A DNA stretch of 47,733 nucleotides from Saccharospirillaceae bacterium (GCA_021208685.1 JAJOJJ010000028.1:1-47733); one strand, 5' to 3'. Counted from the first letter of the stretch, positions 28,714 to 37,870 are shown. A program made the numbers and translations. Notes: a model not told the origin generated them from the sequence alone.

Positions 28714-29832
28714 ATGATCAGAAGCCTATGGGTTGCCTGCCTGGCAACAGTATTACTTGGCGCGCACACGGCCAGTGCAGCAGAGTATGACAGTAAGCAG
28801 CTAGACAAGCTGGAAGCAACGGTGATGAGCCAGAACCTGCCGTTGGAAAAGCGGATCAGGGCGCTGAAAAAGCTATACGCCGATCAATTGGAGAACGGCA
28901 AAATCAATCGCAGTTTTTGCGTCTGGGATATGCTCGGCAAAGCCGGTCCCGTATTTGCTGCGGTTGATGATCAGAAATTCCGTTCTCTGCATTACGGGCT
29001 GGATCTCACCATTATTGCCTACCGGGATGAAGACAGCCTGATCAATGACCTTACCTCGGGCCAGTGTGATGCCGCGCTGATCAGCGGCAGTCGTGCACTC
29101 AGCTTTAATCGCTTTGCCGGTACCGTGGAGGCGCTGGGTGGCATTCCCGATGTTCAGCATCTGCAAATGCTGATGCAGGTCATTGCCAGCCCTAAAATGG
29201 CAGACCGTTTGCAAAGCGGTGATTATGTGGTGCTGGGGGTCGCATCTCTGGGGGAAAACTACGCCTATTCTGGCAATCCTTCGTTGAAGACGTTTGATCA
29301 GCTGGCCGGAAAAGATCTTGTCGTACCGGACAGTGACGTATCCTTGCAGGCTTTGGCTCAGCAACTTGGGGCAAAGAGCCGCAGTGGTGGTTTGCTTGCC
29401 AGCGTGGATCAGTTTGTCAGTGGCGAGGCGGAAGCGATGCTGGCACCATTGGTCGCTTACCATGTGGCCGGTGCGGGCAAAGCAAAACAGGGTATGAGTA
29501 TTATGAATATGCCGCTGTCACAGTCCACGATTCAGTTGATTGGCCGCAGCGAACGTTTTCCGGTCGGACTGGCGCAAATACTGCGTGAGGATTTCCTGTT
29601 TAAGTTCGACAACTACGTTAAGCGGGTTGAGAAAGAACGTGCGAACATCGATGCCTCATTCTGGCGCGAGATTCCCCCGGCAGAACAGGCCAGAGAACAG
29701 GCGCGTTTGCGTGATCTGCGCATCGCTCTGCGTGATAAAGGCGTGTACGACCCGCTAATGCTGAAATTACAGCGTAAGATCCGTTGTAAAGTCGATCCTG
29801 CGCGTAATGAATGTCTGAATCCGGCTGAATAA
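28714..29832 (+). CDS. Putative periplasmic solute-binding protein
   Basis: 372-residue exported protein. A classical signal peptide ends at about residue 22 (HTASAAEY). The middle resembles a periplasmic binding fold: FCVWDMLGKAGPVF, LTSGQCDAALISGSRAL and FDQLAGKDLVVPDSDVSLQALA are typical of proteins related to the TRAP/ABC solute receptors. I recall a family annotated only as putative solute-binding protein (DUF6091), with no proven ligand. ATG at 28714 has AGGA seven bases upstream. No transporter subunits are adjacent. It converges on an NhaR-like regulator. Confidence 0.75.
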   Translation: MIRSLWVACLATVLLGAHTASAAEYDSKQLDKLEATVMSQNLPLEKRIRALKKLYADQLENGKINRSFCVWDMLGKAGPVFAAVDDQKFRSLHYGLDLTIIAYRDEDSLINDLTSGQCDAALISGSRALSFNRFAGTVEALGGIPDVQHLQMLMQVIASPKMADRLQSGDYVVLGVASLGENYAYSGNPSLKTFDQLAGKDLVVPDSDVSLQALAQQLGAKSRSGGLLASVDQFVSGEAEAMLAPLVAYHVAGAGKAKQGMSIMNMPLSQSTIQLIGRSERFPVGLAQILREDFLFKFDNYVKRVEKERANIDASFWREIPPAEQAREQARLRDLRIALRDKGVYDPLMLKLQRKIRCKVDPARNECLNPAE

Positions 29833-29843
29833 ATCGCCGGGTT

Positions 29844-30749
29844 TCAGCGGGTCAGAAATCCATCCTTGGCGCGGTCGGTAATCAGTCTGACCGCGTTATG
29901 GCTGATGCGGCGCTCAGCCGAAATGGCATAAAACTCCTGCACCAGATCATCCACTTCGCCAATACACTGTACCTGATATTTGCGGCAGATTTCGTCGCGG
30001 ATGACCGCTGGTGCAAAGAAGAAGCCATGGCCTTCGTTACCAAAGGCTTCCAGCAGGGCGGAATCGTCAAACTCGCCGGTAATCAGCATCGGAATATTCA
30101 GTCTGTTCAGCCAGCTCAGCAGTTCCGTTCGCAGGCCGGATGCGGTATCGGTTGGCAGCAGCAGGGGGGCATCACGCAGACATTCCGGAAATTCACCGGG
30201 ATAGTGCGCGCGCAGCGCCGGAGTGGCAAAGCAGGCCAGGGGGCTGTGTCCAAGTAAATGGTTAAAGCAGCGGATGTTCATTCCGGAGGGAATCGGGCTG
30301 TCGGCCAGCACCAGATCCAGCCGGTGTACCGCCAGCTCACCCAGTAAAATAGGCATCTGTTCTTCGTGGCAGACAATCCGCATGCGTCCGGACAGGCTCA
30401 GGGCAGGCACCAGCAGCCGATGCGCAATGGATTTGGGCAGCGCATCAACGATGCCCACGCGAAACTCCAGCGGCCGCTCGGTCGCACCCTGATGCATAAC
30501 CTCCTGCAATTCATCGCCAAGGCGGAACATTTCCCGCGTGTAATCCAGCGCCACCCGTCCGGCATCGGTCAGTTCCAGTCCACGACCGGCTTTGGTGAAC
30601 AGCGCGTTGCCCAGATCCTCTTCCAGCAGCCGGAGTTGTCCACTGATGGTTTGTGGTGTGACATTCAGGCGTTTCGCCGCCGCAAGGATGCTGCCTTCCG
30701 CCGCGACCGTATGAAAATACAACAGGTGCTTGTAATTGAGACGCTTCAT
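29844..30749 (-). CDS. nhaR: LysR-family regulator, NhaR-like
   Basis: 301-residue LysR-type regulator. The N-terminal winged helix-turn-helix (LNYKHLLYFHTVAAEGSILA then AAKRLNVTPQTISGQLRLLE) closely resembles NhaR, which activates the Na+/H+ antiporter gene nhaA in E. coli. A substrate-binding-like domain covers the remainder. No nhaA is in the window, so the target is unknown. It diverges from a Bax1-I family membrane protein gene across about 100 bases, which may be a regulated partner. Confidence 0.75.
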   Translation of the reverse strand: MKRLNYKHLLYFHTVAAEGSILAAAKRLNVTPQTISGQLRLLEEDLGNALFTKAGRGLELTDAGRVALDYTREMFRLGDELQEVMHQGATERPLEFRVGIVDALPKSIAHRLLVPALSLSGRMRIVCHEEQMPILLGELAVHRLDLVLADSPIPSGMNIRCFNHLLGHSPLACFATPALRAHYPGEFPECLRDAPLLLPTDTASGLRTELLSWLNRLNIPMLITGEFDDSALLEAFGNEGHGFFFAPAVIRDEICRKYQVQCIGEVDDLVQEFYAISAERRISHNAVRLITDRAKDGFLTR

Positions 30750-30852
30750 GGAATGTTCGTAATTTTCGATGTGTTGGCGTAAGATAATTCGAATATTATT
30801 TTGTATTCGCGCTGCCTACAATGGCAGCATCTCTGACAAACAGGAGTTGGCA

Positions 30853-31569
30853 ATGAATCGTCCCGATTATCTGAATATGAAGTCTGCATCCGCTGAGCCG
30901 GTGGTTGTTCCGGCTGAACAGTATGAGACGTATGAAACGCAGGCCGTGGATGGCCGCAAAGTCTTGCGTAACACTTACATGCTGCTGTCCATGACACTGA
31001 TCTTCAGTGCCGCTGTCGCAGGCTTGTCGATGGCCTTCAACTGGCCGCATCCTGGCATCATTCTGACGCTGGTGGGTTACTTTGGCCTGTTGTTTCTGGT
31101 TGAGAAAACCAAGAACAGCGCGATGGGCATTCTCTCGGTATTCGCACTGACCGGTTTTATGGGCCTGACGCTGGGACCAATCGTCTCTATGTACGCCAAG
31201 CTGGATGGTGGTACCAACATGATCGCTATGGCACTGGGTACAACCGGCCTGATCTTTTTAGCCATGTCTGGCTGGGTGCTGAGCACCGGTAAAGACCTGA
31301 GCGGTATGGGCAAAACCCTGATGGTGGGTATTCTGGTCGCCTTCGCGCTGTCGATTGGTAACCTGTTCCTGGGACTGCCTATGATCTCTCTGGCGGTATC
31401 TGCCCTGTTTATCATGCTGATGAGTGGCCTGATTGCTTACCAGACCAGCGCCATCATTCACGGTGGTGAGACGAACTACATCTCCGCGACCGTTACCCTG
31501 TACGTTGCTATCTACAACCTGTTCCTGAGTCTGCTGCAGATTCTGGGTGTGATGGGTTCCGACGACTAA
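30853..31569 (+). CDS. Bax inhibitor-1 (YccA/UPF0005) family membrane protein
   Basis: 238-residue inner-membrane protein with seven hydrophobic segments after a soluble N-terminus of about 45 residues. It resembles YccA, a Bax1-I protein that binds and modulates the FtsH protease; other members leak calcium or protons. ATG at 30853 is preceded by AACAGGAGTTGGCA. Longer in-frame starts run into the divergent promoter region and are unlikely. A terminator follows closely. Confidence 0.88.
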   Translation: MNRPDYLNMKSASAEPVVVPAEQYETYETQAVDGRKVLRNTYMLLSMTLIFSAAVAGLSMAFNWPHPGIILTLVGYFGLLFLVEKTKNSAMGILSVFALTGFMGLTLGPIVSMYAKLDGGTNMIAMALGTTGLIFLAMSGWVLSTGKDLSGMGKTLMVGILVAFALSIGNLFLGLPMISLAVSALFIMLMSGLIAYQTSAIIHGGETNYISATVTLYVAIYNLFLSLLQILGVMGSDD

Positions 31570-31594
31570 CGATTTCTCTGTGCTCGAGAAGCTC

Positions 31595-31625
31595 GCCGCA
31601 GTGCTTTGGCCTGCGGCTTTTTTTT
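31595..31625 (+). terminator. Rho-independent terminator after Bax1-I gene
   Basis: GCCGCAG and CTGCGGC pair over a 9-base loop and are followed by eight T. Confidence 0.85.
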
Positions 31626-31687
31626 GTCCGCTATCCGGCGAGCGGGTTGCGGATGCGTCTACACTTCCCTGATATCCGGAGAGGTTT

Positions 31688-32008
31688 ATGCGCGGTTATT
31701 GTGTTGTTTTTTTCAGATGGCTTCGGGCTGCACTGGCAGCAAAACTGCTGTTGCTGATGCTTGTCCCCTTGGCGTATGCCGAATGCCTTGATCGCGACGC
31801 CAAAGCGGCGGCTGATGATAAAGCCACTGGATACTTCAAAAAGGCCGAAATCTTTCATCCCGCCAGAGTACTGAAAGTGCATCATCCCAGCCGCCGTAAA
31901 GAAGTGGCCAGCTACGTTAAAACCGGTGAAAAACACTACAGCATCTTTACTCTGGTCGATTCCGACTGTAATGCCCGATTTATCAAGCGTACCCGACAGG
32001 GGGATTGA
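31688..32008 (+). CDS. Small secreted hypothetical protein
   Basis: 106-residue protein with a signal peptide (hydrophobic AALAAKLLLLMLVPLAYA, cleavage after AYA near residue 31). The mature part has about 75 residues, is basic, and contains two cysteines (ECLDRDA and DSDCNARF) that could form a disulfide in the periplasm. CGGAGAGGTTT precedes ATG. I do not recognise the family. Confidence 0.65.
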   Translation: MRGYCVVFFRWLRAALAAKLLLLMLVPLAYAECLDRDAKAAADDKATGYFKKAEIFHPARVLKVHHPSRRKEVASYVKTGEKHYSIFTLVDSDCNARFIKRTRQGD

Positions 32009-32124
32009 CGGCCCTGAGCAGTAAGCCCTGTTTTTTCTCTGGGCGTTTTTATTACTGGGCGTTGACCCTGCAGGTTTATTACGTCAGCCTGTGCTCTGGT
32101 AAAAACCTACTGCGGAGATCAGGT

Positions 32125-32664
32125 ATGAGCATTTACGATATTCAGGTTAACAACATTCAGGGCGAGACTCAGGCACTGAGCGATTACCGTGGCAAAGTGC
32201 TGCTGCTGGTGAACGTGGCGTCGAAATGCGGTCTGACACCGCAATACGCTGAGCTGGAGGCTCTGTACAAAGCGGAAAGCGCTAATGGACTGGAAATTCT
32301 GGGCTTTCCCTGCAATCAGTTTCTGGGGCAGGAGCCGGGCAACGAAGAAGAAATTCAGCAGTTTTGCAGCCTCACCTACGATGTGACCTTTCCTCTGTTT
32401 ACCAAAATTGAGGTAAACGGCGCTGGCCGCCATCCGCTGTATCAGCAATTAATTGCAGCGCAGCCGGAAGCCGTTGCCGGTGGGGCATTGAAAGAGAAAC
32501 TGGGTGCTAAAAATCTGCTGCCGGAAAATGACAGCGACATTATGTGGAATTTCGAGAAATTCCTGATCGGTAAAGACGGTACTGTACTGGCCCGTTTCGC
32601 ACCGGATCTGAAAGTAACGGACGCGGTTGTGGCCGATGCCATCAGCGCTGCCCTGAAGTCCTGA
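32125..32664 (+). CDS. Glutathione peroxidase family thiol peroxidase
   Basis: 179-residue thioredoxin-fold peroxidase that reduces hydroperoxides, in bacteria usually with thioredoxin. The catalytic tetrad is visible as C35 (ASKCGLTPQ), Q65 (PCNQF), W141 and N142 (IMWNFEKF). Position 35 is cysteine, not selenocysteine. ATG at 32125 follows CGGAGATCAGGT; in-frame codons upstream have no family match. A bidirectional terminator lies just downstream. Confidence 0.93.
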   Translation: MSIYDIQVNNIQGETQALSDYRGKVLLLVNVASKCGLTPQYAELEALYKAESANGLEILGFPCNQFLGQEPGNEEEIQQFCSLTYDVTFPLFTKIEVNGAGRHPLYQQLIAAQPEAVAGGALKEKLGAKNLLPENDSDIMWNFEKFLIGKDGTVLARFAPDLKVTDAVVADAISAALKS

Positions 32665-32678
32665 GCGGCTTGCCGGAT

Positions 32679-32722
32679 AAAAAAAATCCCGCACCGGAGA
32701 TCCTTCCGGTGCGGGATTTTTT
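32679..32722. terminator. Bidirectional terminator between peroxidase and ene-reductase genes
   Basis: ATCCCGCACCGGA and TCCGGTGCGGGAT form a 13-bp stem flanked by an A run on the left and a T run on the right, so it can terminate both convergent genes. Confidence 0.88.
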
Positions 32723-32726
32723 ATGT

Positions 32727-33803
32727 TCAGGCGGTCATAAACGGATAATCGGTATAGCCTTCAGCGCCGGATGTGTAGAAGGTATTCTGATCCGGAACAT
32801 TCAGCCCGGCACCGGCCTGAACACGTGCAGGCAAATCCGGGTTGGCCAGAAACCCAGTACCAAAGGCAACAGAATCCGCCTGGTCTGCGGCAATCACGGC
32901 AGCGGCTTCTTCTGCGTTATAGCCCATATTCAGCATCAGGTGGCCCTGATAATGCTCACGCGCCACACTCACCACATCGGCCTGCTGCACCCCAAAGAAA
33001 TCGGCGCGCATTAAATGCAGATAAGCCAGATTAAAGCGGTTCAGGTGCCTGGTCAGATATTCGGTCCAGGCCAGCGGATCACTGTCGCGCATATCGTTAT
33101 AGCTGTTCAGCGGTGACAAGCGCAGACCCACGCGGCCACTGCCGATTTCGGTGGTTACGGCTTCGAGAATTTCAGTCAGAAACCGGGCACGGTTTTCCAG
33201 CGAGCCGCCGTACTCATCCGTGCGCTGGTTAGAACCATTGCGCAGGAACTGGTCAATTAAATAGCCGTTGGCAGCGTGAATTTCGACACCATCAAAACCT
33301 GCGGCCATGGCATTGGCAGCGGCTTTACGGAAATCATCAACAATGGCGGCCATTTCTGCGGTGGTCAGAGCGCGAGGTACGCTGTACGGCTTTTTGCCTT
33401 CCGGTGTGTGTACTTCATCGTTAATCGCGATGGCGCTGGGCGCAACGGCTTCAGTGCCGTTATTCAGCAGCGGGTGCGCAGCACGGCCTGCGTGCCAGAT
33501 TTGCATAAAAATACGGCCACCGGCTTTGTGCACAGCATCGGTGGTCAGTTTCCAGCCCTCTGTCTGCTCAGCGGAATAAATACCGGGATCATTGCCAAAG
33601 GCCGAGGTACCGGGTGTGACCATGGTGCATTCGGTAATCAGCAGGCCGGCACTGGCGCGCTGGCTGTAATATTCGGCCATCAGGGCATTGGGCTGGTGAT
33701 TGACCGCGCGGCAGCGGGTGAGTGGTGCCATGATAAAACGATTAGGCAGGGCAACATCGCCGACGGTCGTCGGGCTGAACAGAATCTGGGTATTGGTGGA
33801 CAT
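32727..33803 (-). CDS. Old yellow enzyme family ene-reductase (NemA-like)
   Basis: 358-residue FMN-dependent flavoprotein that reduces activated alkenes or nitro compounds with NAD(P)H. It opens with LFSPTTVGDVALPNRFIMAPLTR as in this family, has the substrate-binding His/Asn pair and catalytic Tyr in VEIHAANGYLIDQFL, and SNQRTDEYGGSLENRARF. The length fits N-ethylmaleimide reductase (NemA) and xenobiotic reductases. It diverges from the dehydrogenase gene at 33974. Physiological substrate unknown. Confidence 0.92.
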   Translation of the reverse strand: MSTNTQILFSPTTVGDVALPNRFIMAPLTRCRAVNHQPNALMAEYYSQRASAGLLITECTMVTPGTSAFGNDPGIYSAEQTEGWKLTTDAVHKAGGRIFMQIWHAGRAAHPLLNNGTEAVAPSAIAINDEVHTPEGKKPYSVPRALTTAEMAAIVDDFRKAAANAMAAGFDGVEIHAANGYLIDQFLRNGSNQRTDEYGGSLENRARFLTEILEAVTTEIGSGRVGLRLSPLNSYNDMRDSDPLAWTEYLTRHLNRFNLAYLHLMRADFFGVQQADVVSVAREHYQGHLMLNMGYNAEEAAAVIAADQADSVAFGTGFLANPDLPARVQAGAGLNVPDQNTFYTSGAEGYTDYPFMTA

Positions 33804-33973
33804 ACATTCTCCGGAATGAATGAGGTTTGTTTATTGCGATAACTATATGCGGGTGAATGACTCGATTTCATCCGCCGAATGCGCAACAGACTGTTGTGTT
33901 GGCCGGCATAGTCACCAACAATTAGCCGAATTCAGCAGTGCTGATCCACACATCCTGAACAGGAAAACAGAAC

Positions 33974-34900
33974 ATGATGAAAGCCGTATTACTGGATGCC
34001 GATACATTGGGCTCTGGCATTGATTTAGACCCAATCCGGTCATGGGTGAGCGAGCTGCGCGTCTTTGCCCGCACCAGCCCGGAACAGCTGCAAGAGCACC
34101 TGGCCGATGCCGATCTGATCATTACCAATAAAGTACAGATTCCGGATTGGGCGATACCGGGCAGGAAGGGCATTCTGGTGCTGGCGACCGGCACCAATAA
34201 TATTGATATGGCGGCTGCTCAGGCGCAGGGTGTCCCTGTGCGCAATGTCAGCAACTACGGCACACACTCGGTTGCGCAACATACACTCATGCTGATGCTG
34301 GCTTTGGCGGCACGTTTGCCGTTGTATCAGCACGATGTCCGTGCCGGTGCCTGGCAACGCAGCCCGTTCTTTTGCTTACAGAACCACACCACAGGCGAGC
34401 TGGCCGGAAAAACGCTGGTGATTGTCGGCCAGGGAACACTGGGCAGTGCCGTGGCAACACTGGCGGAAGCTTTTGGCATGACGGTGCTGTTCTGCGCCCG
34501 TCCCGGAGCAGAGGACGACAGCCGTTTACCCTTTGATCAGGCCATCAGGCAGGCGGATGTGCTCAGTTTCCACTGTCCGCTGAATGAACATACGCAGCAC
34601 CTGCTCAACCGTGACAATATTGACCACCTCAAACGTGGTTGTCTGGTTATCAACTGCGCACGCGGTGGCATTATCGACGAGATGGCGGCGCTGTGGGCAT
34701 TGCAGGCGGGGCATTTAGGCGGACTGGCGGTGGATGTGCTGCCGGTTGAGCCGCCGCAGCAAGGGCACCCGCTGCTATCTGCGCTCAAGCAGGGTAATCT
34801 GAACCTGATTGTTACACCGCATAACGCCTGGATCAGCCCGCAGGCGCGCCAGAACATTATTAATCTGACGGCGCAGAACATCGCCTCACTGATGGCGTAA
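33974..34900 (+). CDS. D-2-hydroxyacid dehydrogenase (NAD-dependent)
   Basis: 308-residue D-isomer-specific dehydrogenase that interconverts a 2-keto acid and D-2-hydroxy acid. It has the Rossmann motif VIVGQGTLGSAV, the catalytic arginine in NCARGGIID, glutamate in PVEPP and histidine in VTPHNAW. It most resembles the glycerate/hydroxypyruvate group. Two ATGs in a row (33974, 33977) are possible starts; AGGA lies upstream. The LON-domain gene begins 20 bases after the stop, so the two are probably cotranscribed. Confidence 0.9.
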   Translation: MMKAVLLDADTLGSGIDLDPIRSWVSELRVFARTSPEQLQEHLADADLIITNKVQIPDWAIPGRKGILVLATGTNNIDMAAAQAQGVPVRNVSNYGTHSVAQHTLMLMLALAARLPLYQHDVRAGAWQRSPFFCLQNHTTGELAGKTLVIVGQGTLGSAVATLAEAFGMTVLFCARPGAEDDSRLPFDQAIRQADVLSFHCPLNEHTQHLLNRDNIDHLKRGCLVINCARGGIIDEMAALWALQAGHLGGLAVDVLPVEPPQQGHPLLSALKQGNLNLIVTPHNAWISPQARQNIINLTAQNIASLMA

Positions 34901-34920
34901 TACACACCGAGGAGTGGCCA

Positions 34921-35616
34921 ATGACAGCAGATCATGCAACATCAGGCGTAACAGATACGACCACGGATATCTGTATTTTCCCGATCCCCGGATGCGTTAC
35001 CTTTCCCGGTACCGTATTTCCGCTGCATGTTTTTGAGCCACGCTACCGCACCATGATCCAGCATTGTCTGGATACCGGGATGAAGGTTGCCATCTGCCAC
35101 ACTGAAAAAATGATCAGTCCCGGCAAACCGACCGATAATCTGAAAGATGCGCTGAACAGTAATCAGGCAACCTACCGGCCATATCCGGTCGTCAGTGCCG
35201 GGCGCTGCGAACTGGTCGAAACCAGTGATGATGGCCGCATGTACCTGAATGTACACATAGAACAGCGTTACCATCTGGGAGAGGCCGTGCAATTATTGCC
35301 TTACCAGATTTATCGTTGTGAAGTGTTCCCCGACCGTGAAGCAGAAAACAGAAACGAGGAAGACGCCGATAACGCCCTGTTAAAAGATAAAATCCTCCAC
35401 CGTTTATACGCATTAGGGCAGGGAGATGAAGACGTAAAACGCAGCATTCAATATTTAATGGAATCGCCGGAATGGCAGGCAAAGAGCGCGCAGGCATTCA
35501 GCTTTGAACTCTTTGGCATGATTGCATTTGATGCCGATATTCTGCAGGAAATTCTGGAAATGGATTCTGCCAATGAACGTCTTAATTACATATTGGTGTT
35601 ATTAAATGACACCTGA
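34921..35616 (+). CDS. LON substrate-binding domain protein
   Basis: 231-residue protein consisting of the N-terminal substrate-recognition domain of Lon proteases and a helical tail, with no ATPase or protease part. The start of the domain, ICIFPIPGCVTFPGTVFPLH then VFEPRYRTMI, is characteristic. Stand-alone LON-domain proteins are common in bacteria, but their role is not well known. The ATG follows GAGGAGTGGCCA, an adequate ribosome binding site. Confidence 0.87.
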   Translation: MTADHATSGVTDTTTDICIFPIPGCVTFPGTVFPLHVFEPRYRTMIQHCLDTGMKVAICHTEKMISPGKPTDNLKDALNSNQATYRPYPVVSAGRCELVETSDDGRMYLNVHIEQRYHLGEAVQLLPYQIYRCEVFPDREAENRNEEDADNALLKDKILHRLYALGQGDEDVKRSIQYLMESPEWQAKSAQAFSFELFGMIAFDADILQEILEMDSANERLNYILVLLNDT

Positions 35617-35686
35617 TATCCGGCATTAATACCCCGCATTAAACCGCAGGCCGCACGAAGGGCTGCCACAGATCAAAGGAAGAGCT

Positions 35687-36235
35687 ATGCTGTCTGCTTT
35701 TATTCGGTCACTGTCATCAGGCACCTGCTATGCGCAACTGTGGAGCGACCGTGTCCGCATAAGCTGCACCCAATCGGCCAGGGTATTTGATGACCAGCCG
35801 CTATTGGCGATACGTACAGCAGGCGGCAAAAAAATTGTAATGGCCGTTGGACAAAAAGCCGCACAGTGGTATCAGCAAGAGCAATTACAAAAACAGCGCA
35901 GCGAGCAACAAAATGAAAAGCAAACGCAGGATATAACACTGATTAATCCGCTGGATCATCCGCGTCTGTTAATTGCCGACTTTACCGGTGCAGAGCTTCT
36001 TCTGCGATACGGCATTGCCAATGTCTGTGGGAAACATATTCTGCCACGCTCGCCACAGCTGATTATCCAGCCAATGGAAAAAACCGAAGGTGGGATAACG
36101 GATATAGAACAGCGCTTGTTTACCGAACTGGGCTTAGGTGCCGGAGCGCGTAAAGTGTATGTACACGATGGAGCGCCTTTGGCTCATCCTGTTGTGGCAA
36201 CGGCGGTTGAGCTGGAGCGGATTGTTTGCAAATAA
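35687..36235 (+). CDS. Half-length MreB-like protein
   Basis: 182-residue protein resembling the N-terminal half of MreB. NPLDHPRLLIADFTGAELLL matches the MreB segment IADFxxxExLL, and ELGLGAGARKVYVHDG matches its AQGAGAREVFLIEE. The N-terminal nucleotide-binding loop (DLGTxNT) is missing, being WSDRVRISC here, and the second half of the actin fold is absent, so it probably does not bind ATP alone. Residues 60-80 are Gln/Lys-rich. GGAAGAGCT precedes the ATG. It may be an accessory to the cytoskeleton; I do not know a proven function. Confidence 0.6.
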   Translation: MLSAFIRSLSSGTCYAQLWSDRVRISCTQSARVFDDQPLLAIRTAGGKKIVMAVGQKAAQWYQQEQLQKQRSEQQNEKQTQDITLINPLDHPRLLIADFTGAELLLRYGIANVCGKHILPRSPQLIIQPMEKTEGGITDIEQRLFTELGLGAGARKVYVHDGAPLAHPVVATAVELERIVCK

Positions 36236-36277
36236 CCCTGAGGCGGATTGAGTGCTCAAAGGGCGGGTGATCCGGAT

Positions 36278-36496
36278 TCAGCCACCGATTGCAGCAATTT
36301 TTGCTTTTAACCGGGCCTGATCCTGCTCAATACCGGCTTTTTTCTTTTGTTCTTTTTCGATCATCGCCGCAGGAACCCGGGATATAAAGCCATCATTATT
36401 CAGCTTGTTGGTAATGCGGTGAATTTCCTCCTCGAGGCGCTGAACCTCCGCTTTAAGGCGGTTGAGTTCCTCAGCGCTTTCCATCAGATCGGTCAT
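36278..36496 (-). CDS. Stand-alone ValRS tRNA-binding-arm-like coiled coil
   Basis: 72-residue protein that is one helical hairpin. Its sequence (LEEEIHRITNKLNNDGFISR then VPAAMIEKEQKKKAG) matches the C-terminal arm of valyl-tRNA synthetase (pattern KLxNxGFxxxAPxxVIxxE). In ValRS that arm contacts the tRNA elbow. Here it is a complete small gene with its own ATG and GGAGG upstream (ten bases away), with no synthetase nearby. It could bind tRNA or be a decayed fragment; an intact frame and ribosome binding site favour a real gene. Confidence 0.7.
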   Translation of the reverse strand: MTDLMESAEELNRLKAEVQRLEEEIHRITNKLNNDGFISRVPAAMIEKEQKKKAGIEQDQARLKAKIAAIGG

Positions 36497-36694
36497 GGTT
36501 ATCTTACCTCCGTGTGTGCTGCGCCTGTGGCTGCGGCCCTGAAACCGGCAACCGCTCGAGTATCCAGGCTTTTTACGAGCAGGGTTTTAAAATGAAACTC
36601 TGCATTCAATTGTAGCCGGTATTTCTGGGTTTGCCTTAAACTCCGGACAGGCCATAACGCCTGAAATCAGAACGGATACTAAAAGGACATTCCG

Positions 36695-37444
36695 ATGAAT
36701 CCGGTCATTTGCAGCTGGTCAGCCGAACTGCCAGCAGGGACAGACATTATTTGGCCGGATGGTTGCCGTGATGTCATTGCCATCATGCCGGAAGGCCAGC
36801 CCGCAACCCTGTTATGCAGCGGACTGGATGACACAGCGCGCCGTATACAATGCCAGACCACGACCCGTTTTGTGGGCGTAAGGCTGGCCCCGGGCGTGAC
36901 ATTTTCATGGGAACAAGCAACAGCGGAAACCTTGCGTACCGACCACCATCTGCAACACTGGTCAGCGTCGTACCTGCAGCACACTCAACCGCAAAGCAAT
37001 CACGCCAGCGCGGATACACTGCTTCATGACCTGCAACAACACCTCAACAACACCGCGATCACGCCCCCGCCATGGATCCATGAATTCCTCGCAGAGTCCG
37101 CAGACTCCGGTGGTGGTTGTCCGCGCCGCCTGACATCAACAGGCTGGCCGCGCAGCGAACGCAACCTGCGCCGCCTGCTGGTGGAATACACCGGCAGGCC
37201 ACCGCGCTACTGGCAACAACTGGCCCGCATCCGCGCCGTTGCGCGCGCAATAACCGCCAGTGATGAACCATTGGCCGCACTGGCGGCGCAATACCACTTT
37301 GCCGATCAGGCTCATATGAGCCGTGATATCCGCCGCTGGCTGGGATGCACCCCGGTCATGTTGCGGACAGACAATAATGGCAACGATCAGCGGGCCAACA
37401 ATCTGGCCCGTCTGAGCGCGCCGGATGCCTTTACCCTGGTTTAA
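36695..37444 (+). CDS. AraC-family transcriptional regulator
   Basis: 249-residue regulator. The C-terminal half has the AraC double helix-turn-helix: RNLRRLLVEYTGRPPRYWQQ, then ASDEPLAALAAQYHFADQAH and MSRDIRRWLGCTPVMLR. The N-terminal half (WPDGCRDVIAIM) resembles the effector domain of AraC proteins containing DUF6597. It converges on a VOC-family gene 30 bases away. Target genes are unknown. Confidence 0.85.
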   Translation: MNPVICSWSAELPAGTDIIWPDGCRDVIAIMPEGQPATLLCSGLDDTARRIQCQTTTRFVGVRLAPGVTFSWEQATAETLRTDHHLQHWSASYLQHTQPQSNHASADTLLHDLQQHLNNTAITPPPWIHEFLAESADSGGGCPRRLTSTGWPRSERNLRRLLVEYTGRPPRYWQQLARIRAVARAITASDEPLAALAAQYHFADQAHMSRDIRRWLGCTPVMLRTDNNGNDQRANNLARLSAPDAFTLV

Positions 37445-37474
37445 TCCACTGATCGCGATGGCTGATTCTGCGTC

Positions 37475-37870
37475 TTAATCCTGCGGCAGAAAGAACGGCT
37501 CAAACTCCGCCGCAGGCGCAATGGCATGATGGCAATACACCATCACCCCGGCCGGATCGACCACACCAAAACCGCGGTCACCCCAGGGGTGATCATCCAG
37601 CGGAATCGCCACCGCCAGCCCTGCAGCCGTTAAGCTTGTGTGCAGGGCGTCGGCATCTTCCACCCGGATATTCAGAAAAATACCACCACTGAACGGCACC
37701 ATACCCTCCTGTGGCTCCATAAAGCACAGCTCCTGCCCGTTACTGAGGCGCAGCACCACATACCAGCCACAGTCAAACAGTGGCCGGGCCGCAAAATGCT
37801 GCCCGTAAAAGCGGCGTGCCTCCGCCAGAAGGGGAGTAACTACCGTAAAACTTGCCGATTCAATCATCAT
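37475..37870 (-). CDS. VOC (glyoxalase/bleomycin-resistance fold) protein
   Basis: 131-residue protein with the vicinal-oxygen-chelate fold of two beta-alpha-beta-beta-beta units: SFTVVTPLLAEARRFYGQHF first, GIFLNIRVEDADALHTSLTA second, ending FGVVDPAGVMVYC. Metal-ligand positions (His/Glu) are only partly kept, so the activity is unclear. Two ATGs at 37870 and 37867 are alternative starts. AGGTTTT lies upstream. Confidence 0.82.
   Translation of the reverse strand: MMIESASFTVVTPLLAEARRFYGQHFAARPLFDCGWYVVLRLSNGQELCFMEPQEGMVPFSGGIFLNIRVEDADALHTSLTAAGLAVAIPLDDHPWGDRGFGVVDPAGVMVYCHHAIAPAAEFEPFFLPQD

Noticed and set aside
32125-32664. Selenocysteine form of glutathione peroxidase
   Set aside because: The catalytic codon is TGC for cysteine (C35), and there is no in-frame TGA.
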